A stretch of 64,000 nucleotides of DNA. It comes from an alpha proteobacterium HIMB5 (lineage in GTDB: Bacteria > Pseudomonadota > Alphaproteobacteria > Pelagibacterales > Pelagibacteraceae). Within the stretch, counting starts at the first letter, position 1; every line of letters begins with the position of its first letter. The stretch spans positions 620,001-684,000 of the forward strand of contig CP003809.1 in assembly GCA_000299095.1 (NCBI GenBank). The letters are read 5' to 3'. Position numbers and translations under genes: made by a program. A model generated the notes under the pieces. It had not been told where the DNA came from. It was given only the letters and a program-made list of their open reading frames with translations, and did not search any database. Of the stretch, positions 16,847 through 24,448 are shown one piece after another.

Positions 16847-17285
16847 CTAGTTTGTCAACAAATTGAACGAAATCTTTTTCTTCTCTGAAATTTCTATAAA
16901 CAGATGCAAATCTTACATATGCTACTGGATCTAATTCTTTCAATCCTTCCATAACAAGTGTTCCAATTGTGTTAGTTGAAATTTCATTTTGCCCTAACTC
17001 TTCTAAAGATCGTGAAACTTTACTTATAAATTTTTCAACTGTTTCTGTATCTAACGGTCTCTTCTTTAGGGCAATATAAATTGATTTTGCTAATTTATCC
17101 CTATCAAAAGCTGACTTACGACCATTTTTTTTTACAACCATTAGCTCTCTGTATTGTATACGCTCAAAAGTGGTAAATCTTTCTCCACATACACAGAGTC
17201 TTCTTCTTCTTATAGCGGTACCATCTTCAGTGGGTCTTGAGTCAACTACTGAAGTTTCTCCTTTTTTTTTACAAGGACAAATCAT
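16827..17285 (-). CDS. nrdR: Transcriptional repressor NrdR
   Basis: 152 residues. A regulator of ribonucleotide reductase genes with an N-terminal zinc ribbon and an ATP-cone (about 49-139, starting [20 protein letters not shown]). The [15 protein letters not shown] block is fully conserved. The zinc ribbon is odd: both knuckles are CxC (MICPCKKKG and RLCVCGERF) rather than CxxC. The stop overlaps ribD and the start overlaps the glyA stop (ATGA), giving the widespread glyA-nrdR-ribD order. Confidence 0.95.
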   Translation of the reverse strand: MICPCKKKGETSVVDSRPTEDGTAIRRRRLCVCGERFTTFERIQYRELMVVKKNGRKSAFDRDKLAKSIYIALKKRPLDTETVEKFISKVSRSLEELGQNEISTNTIGTLVMEGLKELDPVAYVRFASVYRNFREEKDFVQFVDKLDVYKKR

Positions 17286-18595
17286 TTTCTCAAATGTTTA
17301 TATATAGGAAATGATGAACATAGATTAACTACTTCATCTCTTACTTCAGTCTCTATTTTAGAATTATCATCAGGATTTTTTGACAACCCCTCAATGACCT
17401 TTGTTATTAATTCACCAACTTTTTGAAACTCATTTAATCCAAAACCTCTAGTAGTCGCAGCCTGAGATCCCAAACGAATACCTGAAGTAACCATTGGACT
17501 TTCAGAGTCGAAAGGAATTCCATTCTTATTACAAGTAATGTTTGCCCTAGATAAACTGTCAGCAGCCATATTGCCTTTAACATTGAATGGTCTTAAATCA
17601 ACTAACATCAGATGTGTATCTGTACCTCCAGAATAAATTTTGAAACCATTATTTTTCAAAGTCTCTGCTAACATTTTGGCATTCGCTAATACATTTGAAA
17701 TATAAGTTTGAAATTCAGGTTTTAGAGCTTCTAAAAAACCAGCTGCCTTACCAGCTATAACATGCATTAGTGGTCCACCTTGGTATCCTGGGAACACAGC
17801 CGTGTTAAATTTTTTTGCTAAGTCTTCATGGTTTGTAAGTATTATTCCACCTCTAGCACTTCTAAAAACTTTATGAGTAGTTGAAGTTACCACATGAGCA
17901 TGATCGCAGGGATTTGGATAACCTTTACCTGCAACCAAACCTGAGAAGTGAGCCATGTCAACCATCAGATAAGCTCCAACTTTATCAGCAATGTTTCTAA
18001 ATCTTTTAAAATCTATTACTCTAGAATATGCACTGCCCCCAGCAATAATTACTTTTGGTTTGTTTTCTAAAGCTAATCTTTCAACTTCGTCATAATCAAT
18101 CAAACCAGTTTCCTTATCAACATCATATCCTATTGGATTAAACCATTTTCCAGACATTGATATTTTTAAACCATGAGTAATATGGCCACCAGAATTTAAA
18201 CTCATTCCCATAAATGTGTCGCCTGGTTTTAAAAGAGCTAAAAAAACTGCGCCATTAGCTTGCGCGCCAGAGTGTGGTTGAACATTTGCAAACTTACAAT
18301 TAAACAATTTCTTTAATCTTTCTATTGCTAATTCTTCAGCAACATCTACGTGTTCACAACCATTATAATATCTTTTTCCTGAATAACCTTCTGCATACTT
18401 ATTTGTTAAAACAGATCCTTGTGCTTCTAACACTGCCTGAGATACTATATTTTCAGAAGCTATTAGCTCTATATGATTTTGTTGTCTAATAAGTTCATCA
18501 TTAATAGCTTTAAATAATTCAGGATCGCTTTCAGATAATCTTTTCTCGAAAAAATTCTGATAATCATTATTTAGATATTTGGCTTCACTTGACAT
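17282..18595 (-). CDS. glyA: Serine hydroxymethyltransferase
   Basis: 437 residues. A PLP enzyme interconverting serine and glycine with tetrahydrofolate and 5,10-methylene-tetrahydrofolate. The PLP lysine lies in [16 protein letters not shown] (about 230-245). Other stretches are [20 protein letters not shown] near the N-terminus, [19 protein letters not shown] and [14 protein letters not shown]. It leads the glyA-nrdR-rib operon. Its substrate pair (glycine and C1-folate) is also the output of the sarcosine oxidase operon at 30474. Confidence 0.98.
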   Translation of the reverse strand: MSSEAKYLNNDYQNFFEKRLSESDPELFKAINDELIRQQNHIELIASENIVSQAVLEAQGSVLTNKYAEGYSGKRYYNGCEHVDVAEELAIERLKKLFNCKFANVQPHSGAQANGAVFLALLKPGDTFMGMSLNSGGHITHGLKISMSGKWFNPIGYDVDKETGLIDYDEVERLALENKPKVIIAGGSAYSRVIDFKRFRNIADKVGAYLMVDMAHFSGLVAGKGYPNPCDHAHVVTSTTHKVFRSARGGIILTNHEDLAKKFNTAVFPGYQGGPLMHVIAGKAAGFLEALKPEFQTYISNVLANAKMLAETLKNNGFKIYSGGTDTHLMLVDLRPFNVKGNMAADSLSRANITCNKNGIPFDSESPMVTSGIRLGSQAATTRGFGLNEFQKVGELITKVIEGLSKNPDDNSKIETEVRDEVVNLCSSFPIYKHLRK

Positions 18596-18609
18596 AACTT
18601 TACTCCAAT

Positions 18610-19035
18610 TTATATTTTTTTTACTCTTTTTAGGTGTCTGCCACCTTCAAATTTTGTCTTTAAAAATGTGTTTATACATTTCATGGCTGTATTTTTATTA
18701 ATCAACCTAGCTCCTAATGTAATAACATTTGAGTTGTTATGCAATCTAGATAATTTAGTATTTTTGACCGAATAACATAATGCTGCTCTTATTTTTTTAT
18801 GACGATTTGCAGCCATAGCCATCCCCATGCCAGATCCACAAATTAGTATTCCCATATTTGAGGAGTTTTTTGAAACTTTTTTACAAAGTTTATGTGCAAA
18901 ATCAGGATAATTTACTGAAATCTCATCACTATGTGGGCCTTGATCGTCGAATTTGATTTTTTTAGAAAGTTTTTTTTTTACAAATTCTTTTAAAGTAAAA
19001 CCAGCGTGATCTGAAGCTATATAAATTTTTTTCAA
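18610..19035 (-). CDS. rpiB: Ribose-5-phosphate isomerase B
   Basis: 141 residues from a TTG start. It interconverts ribose 5-phosphate and ribulose 5-phosphate. The protein begins (M)[20 protein letters not shown], the exact family N-terminus. It also shows [21 protein letters not shown] with the catalytic Cys and VITLGARLI. The TTG lies 1 nt after the stop of the upstream hydroxylase gene. An ATG at 19068 would add 11 unrelated residues and a 32-bp overlap, so I prefer the TTG, with moderate certainty. Confidence 0.9.
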   Translation of the reverse strand: MKKIYIASDHAGFTLKEFVKKKLSKKIKFDDQGPHSDEISVNYPDFAHKLCKKVSKNSSNMGILICGSGMGMAMAANRHKKIRAALCYSVKNTKLSRLHNNSNVITLGARLINKNTAMKCINTFLKTKFEGGRHLKRVKKI

Positions 19036-19036
19036 G

Positions 19037-19627
19037 TTAGTTAAATTTATGATTAAGAACACATGCAACTATATGAATTCTGTCTTCTTCCCCACCATTG
19101 AAAAAATTATGATACTTAGTGTTGTTTGTAATCCACGCATGACCATCAGCTGGCATGTGTTTAGCAACATTATCAATAACCATAATGCAGCCTGGGTTAG
19201 TAATAATTGGAATGTGTAATCTAGGTTCTGGATCTCTATGCCAGCTAAGTGTAGATCTTGGTTGTTTCAGTAAAATTCTTACTCGTCCTAGTTTATATTT
19301 TTTTGATAACGCCTCATAAACATCCTTAAAGTATGTATCTTTATAATCATCAATAAATTCTGAATATTTTTCTTCATCAACACTTACATCTCTAGTCACC
19401 TCTTTACCTGTAGAATCTGGTTTTGTCCAAAACACACCTCTAGCTTTGTGACCTTTGATAGAATCTGGATCACCAGGTATTTGAGTTAATGAAATTGCCC
19501 CAAAATTTGTTATTTCCCCTGGAGACTCAAAATTTTTAATTTTGATTACCTCTTTATAAGCTGCTTGAAGTTTTTCTACATCAAATTTGATATCAAGCTT
19601 TAAAAAATCATTAAAATTTAAACTCAT
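19037..19627 (-). CDS. Putative aspartyl/asparaginyl beta-hydroxylase-like 2-oxoglutarate dioxygenase
   Basis: 196 residues. The second half contains LSWHRDPEPRLHIPI, with an HxD pair, followed about 40 residues later by KYHNFFNGGEEDRIHIV. That last segment has the distal His and a basic residue for 2-oxoglutarate. This is the layout of the Asp/Asn beta-hydroxylase (cupin-like) family. The N-terminal half is not recognised. The substrate, whether peptide or small molecule, is unknown. It is divergent from hemB across a symmetrical promoter region and is followed by rpiB 1 nt after its stop. Confidence 0.7.
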   Translation of the reverse strand: MSLNFNDFLKLDIKFDVEKLQAAYKEVIKIKNFESPGEITNFGAISLTQIPGDPDSIKGHKARGVFWTKPDSTGKEVTRDVSVDEEKYSEFIDDYKDTYFKDVYEALSKKYKLGRVRILLKQPRSTLSWHRDPEPRLHIPIITNPGCIMVIDNVAKHMPADGHAWITNNTKYHNFFNGGEEDRIHIVACVLNHKFN

Positions 19628-19654
19628 GGTTTTTGTAATACAATTTTTGAAATT

Positions 19655-19689
19655 TAATTGTATAATACATTTGTCGCATTATACAATTA
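19655..19689. promoter_or_regulatory. Inverted-repeat overlapping divergent promoters (hydroxylase gene / hemB)
   Basis: TAATTGTATAAT (19655-19666) and ATTATACAATTA (19678-19689) are perfect 12-bp inverted repeats around an 11-bp spacer. Each arm contains a TATAAT, on the plus strand (19661-19666) and on the minus strand (19683-19678). Divergent transcripts would start within the spacer. A related TTGTAATACAA lies at 19634-19644. Confidence 0.5.
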
Positions 19690-19695
19690 CATTAT

Positions 19696-20685
19696 ATGAT
19701 AACTGGAAATTATCCAAATCTTAGACTTAGAAGAAACAGAAAACAACCCTGGATTAGGAGATTAGTTCAAGAAAATACTCTAAGTCCAAATGACTTTATT
19801 TTACCGATATTTTTAATCGACGGTAAAAACAAAAAAGAAAAAGTAAAATCGATGCCAGATGTTTATAGATATTCAATAAACAGACTAAGTCAAATTATAG
19901 ATAAAGCCCTTAAACTTAAGGTTCCAATGGTTGCTCTTTTTCCTAAAACAAATGAAAAACTTAAAAATGAAATTGGAACAGAAGCTTTAAATGAAAATAA
20001 TTTAGTTTGTAAAGCAATAGTTGAAATAAAAAAAAGGTACAAAAACCAAATTGGAATAATGTGCGATGTAGCTCTTGATCCTTATACATCACATGGACAT
20101 GATGGATTAATCAGATCTAATCAAATAATTAATGATGAAACAATAGAAGTTTTAATTAATCAATCCCTATTACAAGCTGAAATGGGATGTGATGTACTTG
20201 CTCCTTCAGATATGATGGACGGTCGTATTAGAAAAATAAGAAATGCATTAGACAAAAATAATTTTAAAGATGTTCAATTGCTTTCATATGCAGCAAAATA
20301 TGCATCAAGTTTTTATGGGCCATTCAGAGACGCTGTTGGATCAAATAAGTTTTTAAAAGGAGATAAAAAAACTTATCAAATGGATTTTAGAAACACTGAT
20401 GAGTCTTTAAGAGAAATAGCTTTAGATATAAAAGAAGGTGCAGATATGGTTATGGTAAAACCAGGTTTACCTTATCTTGACATCATTAAAGGAATTAAAG
20501 AAAAATTTAGAATACCAGTTTTTGCATACCAAGTATCAGGAGAATACAGTTTGATAGCGCATGCAATTAAATCAAAGATATTAAAAGAAGATGTAATTTT
20601 TGAATCTTTAATGGCATTTAAAAGAGCGGGTGCAAACGCAATTGTAAGCTATTACGCTGATAGACTTGATAAAATTTTAAAATAA
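19696..20685 (+). CDS. hemB: Delta-aminolevulinic acid dehydratase (porphobilinogen synthase)
   Basis: 329 residues. It condenses two aminolevulinates to porphobilinogen in heme synthesis. The active-site lysines lie in YAAKYASSFYGPFRDA and MVMVKPGLPYLDI. The metal loop reads CDVALDPYTSHGHDG. The three Cys of zinc-type enzymes are replaced by Ala126, Asp128 and Asp136, so this is the magnesium-type, zinc-independent form common in alphaproteobacteria. No clear Shine-Dalgarno precedes the ATG. A terminator hairpin follows 6 nt after the stop, inside recO. Confidence 0.97.
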   Translation: MITGNYPNLRLRRNRKQPWIRRLVQENTLSPNDFILPIFLIDGKNKKEKVKSMPDVYRYSINRLSQIIDKALKLKVPMVALFPKTNEKLKNEIGTEALNENNLVCKAIVEIKKRYKNQIGIMCDVALDPYTSHGHDGLIRSNQIINDETIEVLINQSLLQAEMGCDVLAPSDMMDGRIRKIRNALDKNNFKDVQLLSYAAKYASSFYGPFRDAVGSNKFLKGDKKTYQMDFRNTDESLREIALDIKEGADMVMVKPGLPYLDIIKGIKEKFRIPVFAYQVSGEYSLIAHAIKSKILKEDVIFESLMAFKRAGANAIVSYYADRLDKILK

Positions 20686-21363
20686 TTATTGAATAGAGTT
20701 AATAAAAGAAACTCTATTTTTTGGAAATGATAAATTATTAGGTCTGAGTATAGATTTTTCCAAAAAATCTCCAACTAACTTTAGTCCAGCCAATAATTCT
20801 TTATTTTCTGCTATAACATTTTTTTCAATTAAAAAATTTGGTACTTTTCTTTTTTCAAATGATGACTGTGTAGAATATTCAATATTATTATTGTTAATTT
20901 CTTTTTTTACTAATTTTTCTAATTCTAAATCATATCCTAGAAGACTAAATAGTTCTAATTCCCAGTAAATATAGTTTTGTATCCAGTTTTCTGATTTTAG
21001 TAATTTAAAAAAATTATCAATCAAATCGTATATTTCTAAATTTTTTTGAGCCTCAGCGTTAAGAATTCTAATTAATTGCATAGCTGAAATTAAACAATTT
21101 AGCTTTTCTTTATTATCAAAAAAAAAGGGTGAAGAAGCTTCGATAATTTCAAACTTAAAGTAACCTATTCTATTCTCATTTTTAGAATTATAATTTGCAA
21201 ATAATTTATTACCGATTTGTAAATAATTTTTAATTTTTTTGGAGGAACCCCCATAAACAATTCCAGATACTTTGCCATGATTTTTAGTAAATAATTCAAC
21301 AATTAAAGAATTTTCACTATATTTATTTTTTGAAATTAAGTAGCCTGTGTCATCCCAAATCAT
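20686..21363 (-). CDS. recO: DNA repair protein RecO
   Basis: 225 residues. It loads RecA with RecR at gaps in recombinational repair. The OB-fold N-terminus reads WDDTGYLISKNKYSENSLIV, followed by TKNHGKVSGIVYGGSSKK. A helical middle holds LISAMQLIRILNA and a divergent C-terminus has FSLLGYDLELEKL. No zinc-finger cysteines are seen. The start overlaps rnc by 4 bp. The era gene that normally separates rnc and recO is missing here. The last codons also encode the hemB terminator on the opposite strand. Confidence 0.9.
   Translation of the reverse strand: MIWDDTGYLISKNKYSENSLIVELFTKNHGKVSGIVYGGSSKKIKNYLQIGNKLFANYNSKNENRIGYFKFEIIEASSPFFFDNKEKLNCLISAMQLIRILNAEAQKNLEIYDLIDNFFKLLKSENWIQNYIYWELELFSLLGYDLELEKLVKKEINNNNIEYSTQSSFEKRKVPNFLIEKNVIAENKELLAGLKLVGDFLEKSILRPNNLSFPKNRVSFINSIQ
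20692..20722 (+). terminator. Rho-independent terminator of hemB, inside the recO 3' end
   Basis: AATAGAGTT (20692-20700) pairs exactly with AACTCTATT (20710-20718) around a 9-nt loop and is followed by TTTT. It begins 6 nt after the hemB stop. It lies wholly within the last codons of recO on the other strand. Confidence 0.65.
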
Positions 21364-22025
21364 AAATCTAAACTATTAAGACATTTAATTGCAGCATTTT
21401 GTTCTGCAATTTTTTTTGAACTTCCCTCAGCAATAAAATTTTTTGAATTATGAATTTTAACACTAACTTTAATGATTGGTTTATGTCTTGGGCCAGTATT
21501 AGAAATCATTTTGTATTCAGGAAGTTTTTTATATTTCTTTAATGAAAATTCTTGAAGTTGAGTTTTTGCATCTATTAATGTTACTTTACTTTTAGAAATT
21601 TCTTCTTTCCATAGATCTAAAATAAATTTTTCTACAACATTAAAACCTCTGTCTAAATAAATCGCACCAATTAAAGCTTCGCAACTATCTGAAATTACTT
21701 TATCTTGAGGTGGAGTTTTTGCTTTTTCAGAGTTTAATGTAAGAATAAATTTATCTAAATTTATTTTTTTGGCTATTTGCAGACATGTATTTTTATTTAC
21801 TAATGAAGCAAATTTTTTATCTAGTACACCCTCTTTTTCCTTAGGGTATAGGTCTAATAATTTTTTTGAAATAACCAATCCAAGAACTCTATCTCCTAAA
21901 AATTCTAGTTTTTCATTATTTTCTTTTGAATTAAAACTTTTATGAGTTAAAGATTTAACAAGTTTATTTTTATCTTTAAATTCAATATTAATTTTTTTTT
22001 CTAGAAGATTGTGATTAATTTTCAT
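21360..22025 (-). CDS. rnc: Ribonuclease III
   Basis: 221 residues. A double-strand-specific endoribonuclease for rRNA and mRNA processing. The catalytic signature is NEKLEFLGDRVLGLVIS (about 37-53), with the second acidic site in SDSCEALIGAIYLDRGF. The C-terminal dsRNA-binding domain (about 152-221) starts DAKTQLQEFSLKKYKKLPEY and ends with KKIAEQNAAIKCL. ATGA overlaps couple it to lepB upstream and recO downstream. Confidence 0.97.
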   Translation of the reverse strand: MKINHNLLEKKINIEFKDKNKLVKSLTHKSFNSKENNEKLEFLGDRVLGLVISKKLLDLYPKEKEGVLDKKFASLVNKNTCLQIAKKINLDKFILTLNSEKAKTPPQDKVISDSCEALIGAIYLDRGFNVVEKFILDLWKEEISKSKVTLIDAKTQLQEFSLKKYKKLPEYKMISNTGPRHKPIIKVSVKIHNSKNFIAEGSSKKIAEQNAAIKCLNSLDL

Positions 22026-22759
22026 TTTATCTTTTTAAAGAATCTATCAAACCTAATTGATTGAGGCCATTTCCAAAATTCAAAAAAATAACCAACATTT
22101 TTATCTGATGAAAAAAATATAAATTGAGCTTTCCCGACAAGATTATCTTTATGAACGTACCCAACACTTGATAAAAATCTGCTATCTTTAGAACAGTCTC
22201 TGTTATCTCCTAAAAAAAAATAATGATCGTCTGGTACAGAAAATAAATCTGAATTTTGAAAACTATAGTTTTTTAAATAAACTGTTTTGTAATTTTTGTT
22301 ATTAGGTAAATTTTCTTCAAATGTAAAAACTTCAATTTCATTATTACCGCAATAAATGACATCATTTTTGGAAATTCTAGACTTAAATATCTCATTATTA
22401 TTTAAATATAAATTTGAATTAATAAATTGAATTTTATCTCCAGGTAAACCAATTAGTCTCTTTATATAATCTGTTCTATTATCAGCCGGTGTTTTAAACA
22501 CAATTACATCCCCTCTTTTAGGTTCACTAAACATTACTCTGCCTTTAAAGATAGGTGGGCTAAAAGGAAATGAATGTTTACTGTATCCATATGAATATTT
22601 AGTCACAAATAATCGATCACCAACTAGTAATGTAGGTTCCATAGAAGACGAAGGAATATAAAATGGTTGTAAAAAAATTGATCTTATAAAAACAGCTATA
22701 ATAAGTGCATAAAATAATGTTTTTATATTTTCATTAAAAAAGTTTTTATCTAATTTCAT
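22022..22759 (-). CDS. lepB: Signal peptidase I
   Basis: 245 residues. It removes signal peptides from exported proteins at the outer face of the inner membrane. One N-terminal membrane segment is visible (about 12-30). The catalytic Ser39 is in IPSSSMEPTLLVGDRLFV and the general base Lys100 in RTDYIKRLIGLPGD. Box E is seen in FFLGDNRDCSKDSRF. Its likely clients here include the transglycosylase, the ABC binding protein and the nuclease. It is coupled by ATGA overlaps between acpS and rnc. Confidence 0.97.
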   Translation of the reverse strand: MKLDKNFFNENIKTLFYALIIAVFIRSIFLQPFYIPSSSMEPTLLVGDRLFVTKYSYGYSKHSFPFSPPIFKGRVMFSEPKRGDVIVFKTPADNRTDYIKRLIGLPGDKIQFINSNLYLNNNEIFKSRISKNDVIYCGNNEIEVFTFEENLPNNKNYKTVYLKNYSFQNSDLFSVPDDHYFFLGDNRDCSKDSRFLSSVGYVHKDNLVGKAQFIFFSSDKNVGYFFEFWKWPQSIRFDRFFKKIK

Positions 22760-23142
22760 TTTTTTTGTATAGTTGCGAAAGCTATTGAATAAGACTTCTC
22801 ATCTGATAATGAAAGAAATAAATCCAAAGATTTTGAATTTGAAATTTTTTTTAAGATTTTCTTTATTTTATTATTTATATTGTAATAAGGTTTACCTAAA
22901 TTATCGTTTAATATTTCAATATCTTTAAAGTTTAAATTTTTCCTAAAACCAGTTCCTAAAGCTTTAACAAATGCTTCTTTAGCAGCAAATCTTTTGGCAT
23001 AAAAATTAACTCTATTTTTAACATTTTTAGAGGTATTAATTTCTTTAGCCGTATAAACTCTTTTAATAAAGTTTTGATTTTTTATAGATTTTTTAATTCT
23101 ATTATTATCGATTATATCAACACCGATACCAATTATTTTCAT
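22756..23142 (-). CDS. acpS: Holo-[acyl-carrier-protein] synthase
   Basis: 128 residues, the usual AcpS length. It transfers phosphopantetheine from CoA to acyl carrier protein. The motifs are GIGVDIIDNNRIKK at the N-terminus with the metal-binding Asp, and FAAKEAFVKALGTGFR (about 53-68) with the catalytic Glu/Lys. The C-terminus contains LSLSDEKSYSIAFATI. Its start shares one base with the pdxJ stop, and its stop overlaps lepB. Confidence 0.96.
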   Translation of the reverse strand: MKIIGIGVDIIDNNRIKKSIKNQNFIKRVYTAKEINTSKNVKNRVNFYAKRFAAKEAFVKALGTGFRKNLNFKDIEILNDNLGKPYYNINNKIKKILKKISNSKSLDLFLSLSDEKSYSIAFATIQKK

Positions 23143-23864
23143 TAATTATTTCTAATTATCTTTTTAAATTTCTTTATTACTTTTGGTAGACCGTCAAAAA
23201 CAGATTCCCCAATAATAAAATGCCCAATATTAAATTCTCTTATTTCTTTAATTTTACAAAGTAATTTTGTAACTTTATAATCTAGTCCATGTCCAGCATG
23301 CACATCTATTCCTAATTTTTTAGCAAAACGAGCGCATTTTTTTATTCTTAAAAATTCTTTTTGGTATTTTTTCTTTGCTTTAACTAAATTTGCTAATTTA
23401 CCAGTATGTATTTCAATACAATTAACATCTAATTTTTTTGATAAATAAATATCACTTATATTTGCATCAATGAATAAACTCGTTCTTATATTTTTTTGTT
23501 TAAAGCGTTTTATAATAGAGCTTAATTTTTTTTCACTTCTCTTGAGGTTTAAACCACCTTCAGTGGTAACTTCTTTTCTATTTTCTGGAACAATGCAAAT
23601 ATAATTTGGAGAGATCTTAATTGCTTTCTTAACAATTTCAGGATTCATAGATATTTCTAAATTAACTAAAATATTTTTTTGATTACAAATATCTAAAGCG
23701 TCTTTATCATTTATATGTCTTCTATCTTCTCTCAAATGAATTGTGACTGAATCTGCACCATATTTTGTAACAAATTTAGAAGCAAAAAGTGGATCAGGAT
23801 GTTTTTCACCCCTAGCATTTCTAATAGTTGCTATATGATCTATATTTACACCTAATCTTTTCAT
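23142..23864 (-). CDS. pdxJ: Pyridoxine 5'-phosphate synthase
   Basis: 240 residues. It forms the pyridoxine ring from deoxyxylulose 5-phosphate and aminoacetone phosphate. The TIM-barrel signature starts LGVNIDHIATIRNARGEKHP. It continues with SVTIHLREDRRHINDKD, then VDVHAGHGLDYKV-like residues (DVHAGHGLDY) and FNIGHFIIGESVFDGL. It is embedded in the conserved pyrE-pdxJ-acpS-lepB-rnc run with overlapping starts. PLP from this pathway is needed by MetY and GlyA. Confidence 0.97.
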   Translation of the reverse strand: MKRLGVNIDHIATIRNARGEKHPDPLFASKFVTKYGADSVTIHLREDRRHINDKDALDICNQKNILVNLEISMNPEIVKKAIKISPNYICIVPENRKEVTTEGGLNLKRSEKKLSSIIKRFKQKNIRTSLFIDANISDIYLSKKLDVNCIEIHTGKLANLVKAKKKYQKEFLRIKKCARFAKKLGIDVHAGHGLDYKVTKLLCKIKEIREFNIGHFIIGESVFDGLPKVIKKFKKIIRNN

Positions 23865-24448
23865 TTAAGAAATCTACTTCCAGGCTTAGTTATTTTAATT
23901 TTTCGAAGTTCATCAGGTAGTTCATTTTTTTTATATGTTGGTACTTCAATTTTTAAATGTGAAATTATTTTTGATTTTATCTTTAATGATTTTTTTGAAG
24001 ATCTATTAATTATTGATGCAAACCCTAAATGTTTTGCTTTAGATTTTTTTATCAATTTTACGCATTCTAAACTTGATTTTCCAGTTGTTATTACATCTTC
24101 AATTATTAGAACTCTAGAATTCTTCTTGATATAAAAACCTCTTCTAAGTTTGAATTTACCATCTACTCTTTCACAAAAAATTGTTTCCTTTTTTAGAAGT
24201 CGTCCAATTTCATATCCAATGATCACACCACCCATAGCTGGTGCAAGTATTAAATCTATTTTTTTGAAATTCTTTTTAATTTTCTTTGCTAATGACTCAC
24301 ATATATCTTTCGCTAAGTACGGATAACTTAATAATTTTGCACATTGAATATATTTTGGAGAATGTAAACCAGATGATAAAACGAAATGTCCCTCTAATAA
24401 TGCATTAGTCTTTTTTAAAATACTTAAGGATTTTTTGTGTGAAAGCAT
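23861..24448 (-). CDS. pyrE: Orotate phosphoribosyltransferase
   Basis: 195 residues. It attaches orotate to PRPP in pyrimidine synthesis. The PRPP motif is RVLIIEDVITTGKSSLECVK (about 112-131). The N-terminus ALLEGHFVLSSGLHSPKYIQ is the usual family start, so the full 44-bp overlap with the 3' end of rsh appears real. Together with pyrB at 44356 it represents the pyrimidine pathway in the window. Confidence 0.96.
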   Translation of the reverse strand: MLSHKKSLSILKKTNALLEGHFVLSSGLHSPKYIQCAKLLSYPYLAKDICESLAKKIKKNFKKIDLILAPAMGGVIIGYEIGRLLKKETIFCERVDGKFKLRRGFYIKKNSRVLIIEDVITTGKSSLECVKLIKKSKAKHLGFASIINRSSKKSLKIKSKIISHLKIEVPTYKKNELPDELRKIKITKPGSRFLK

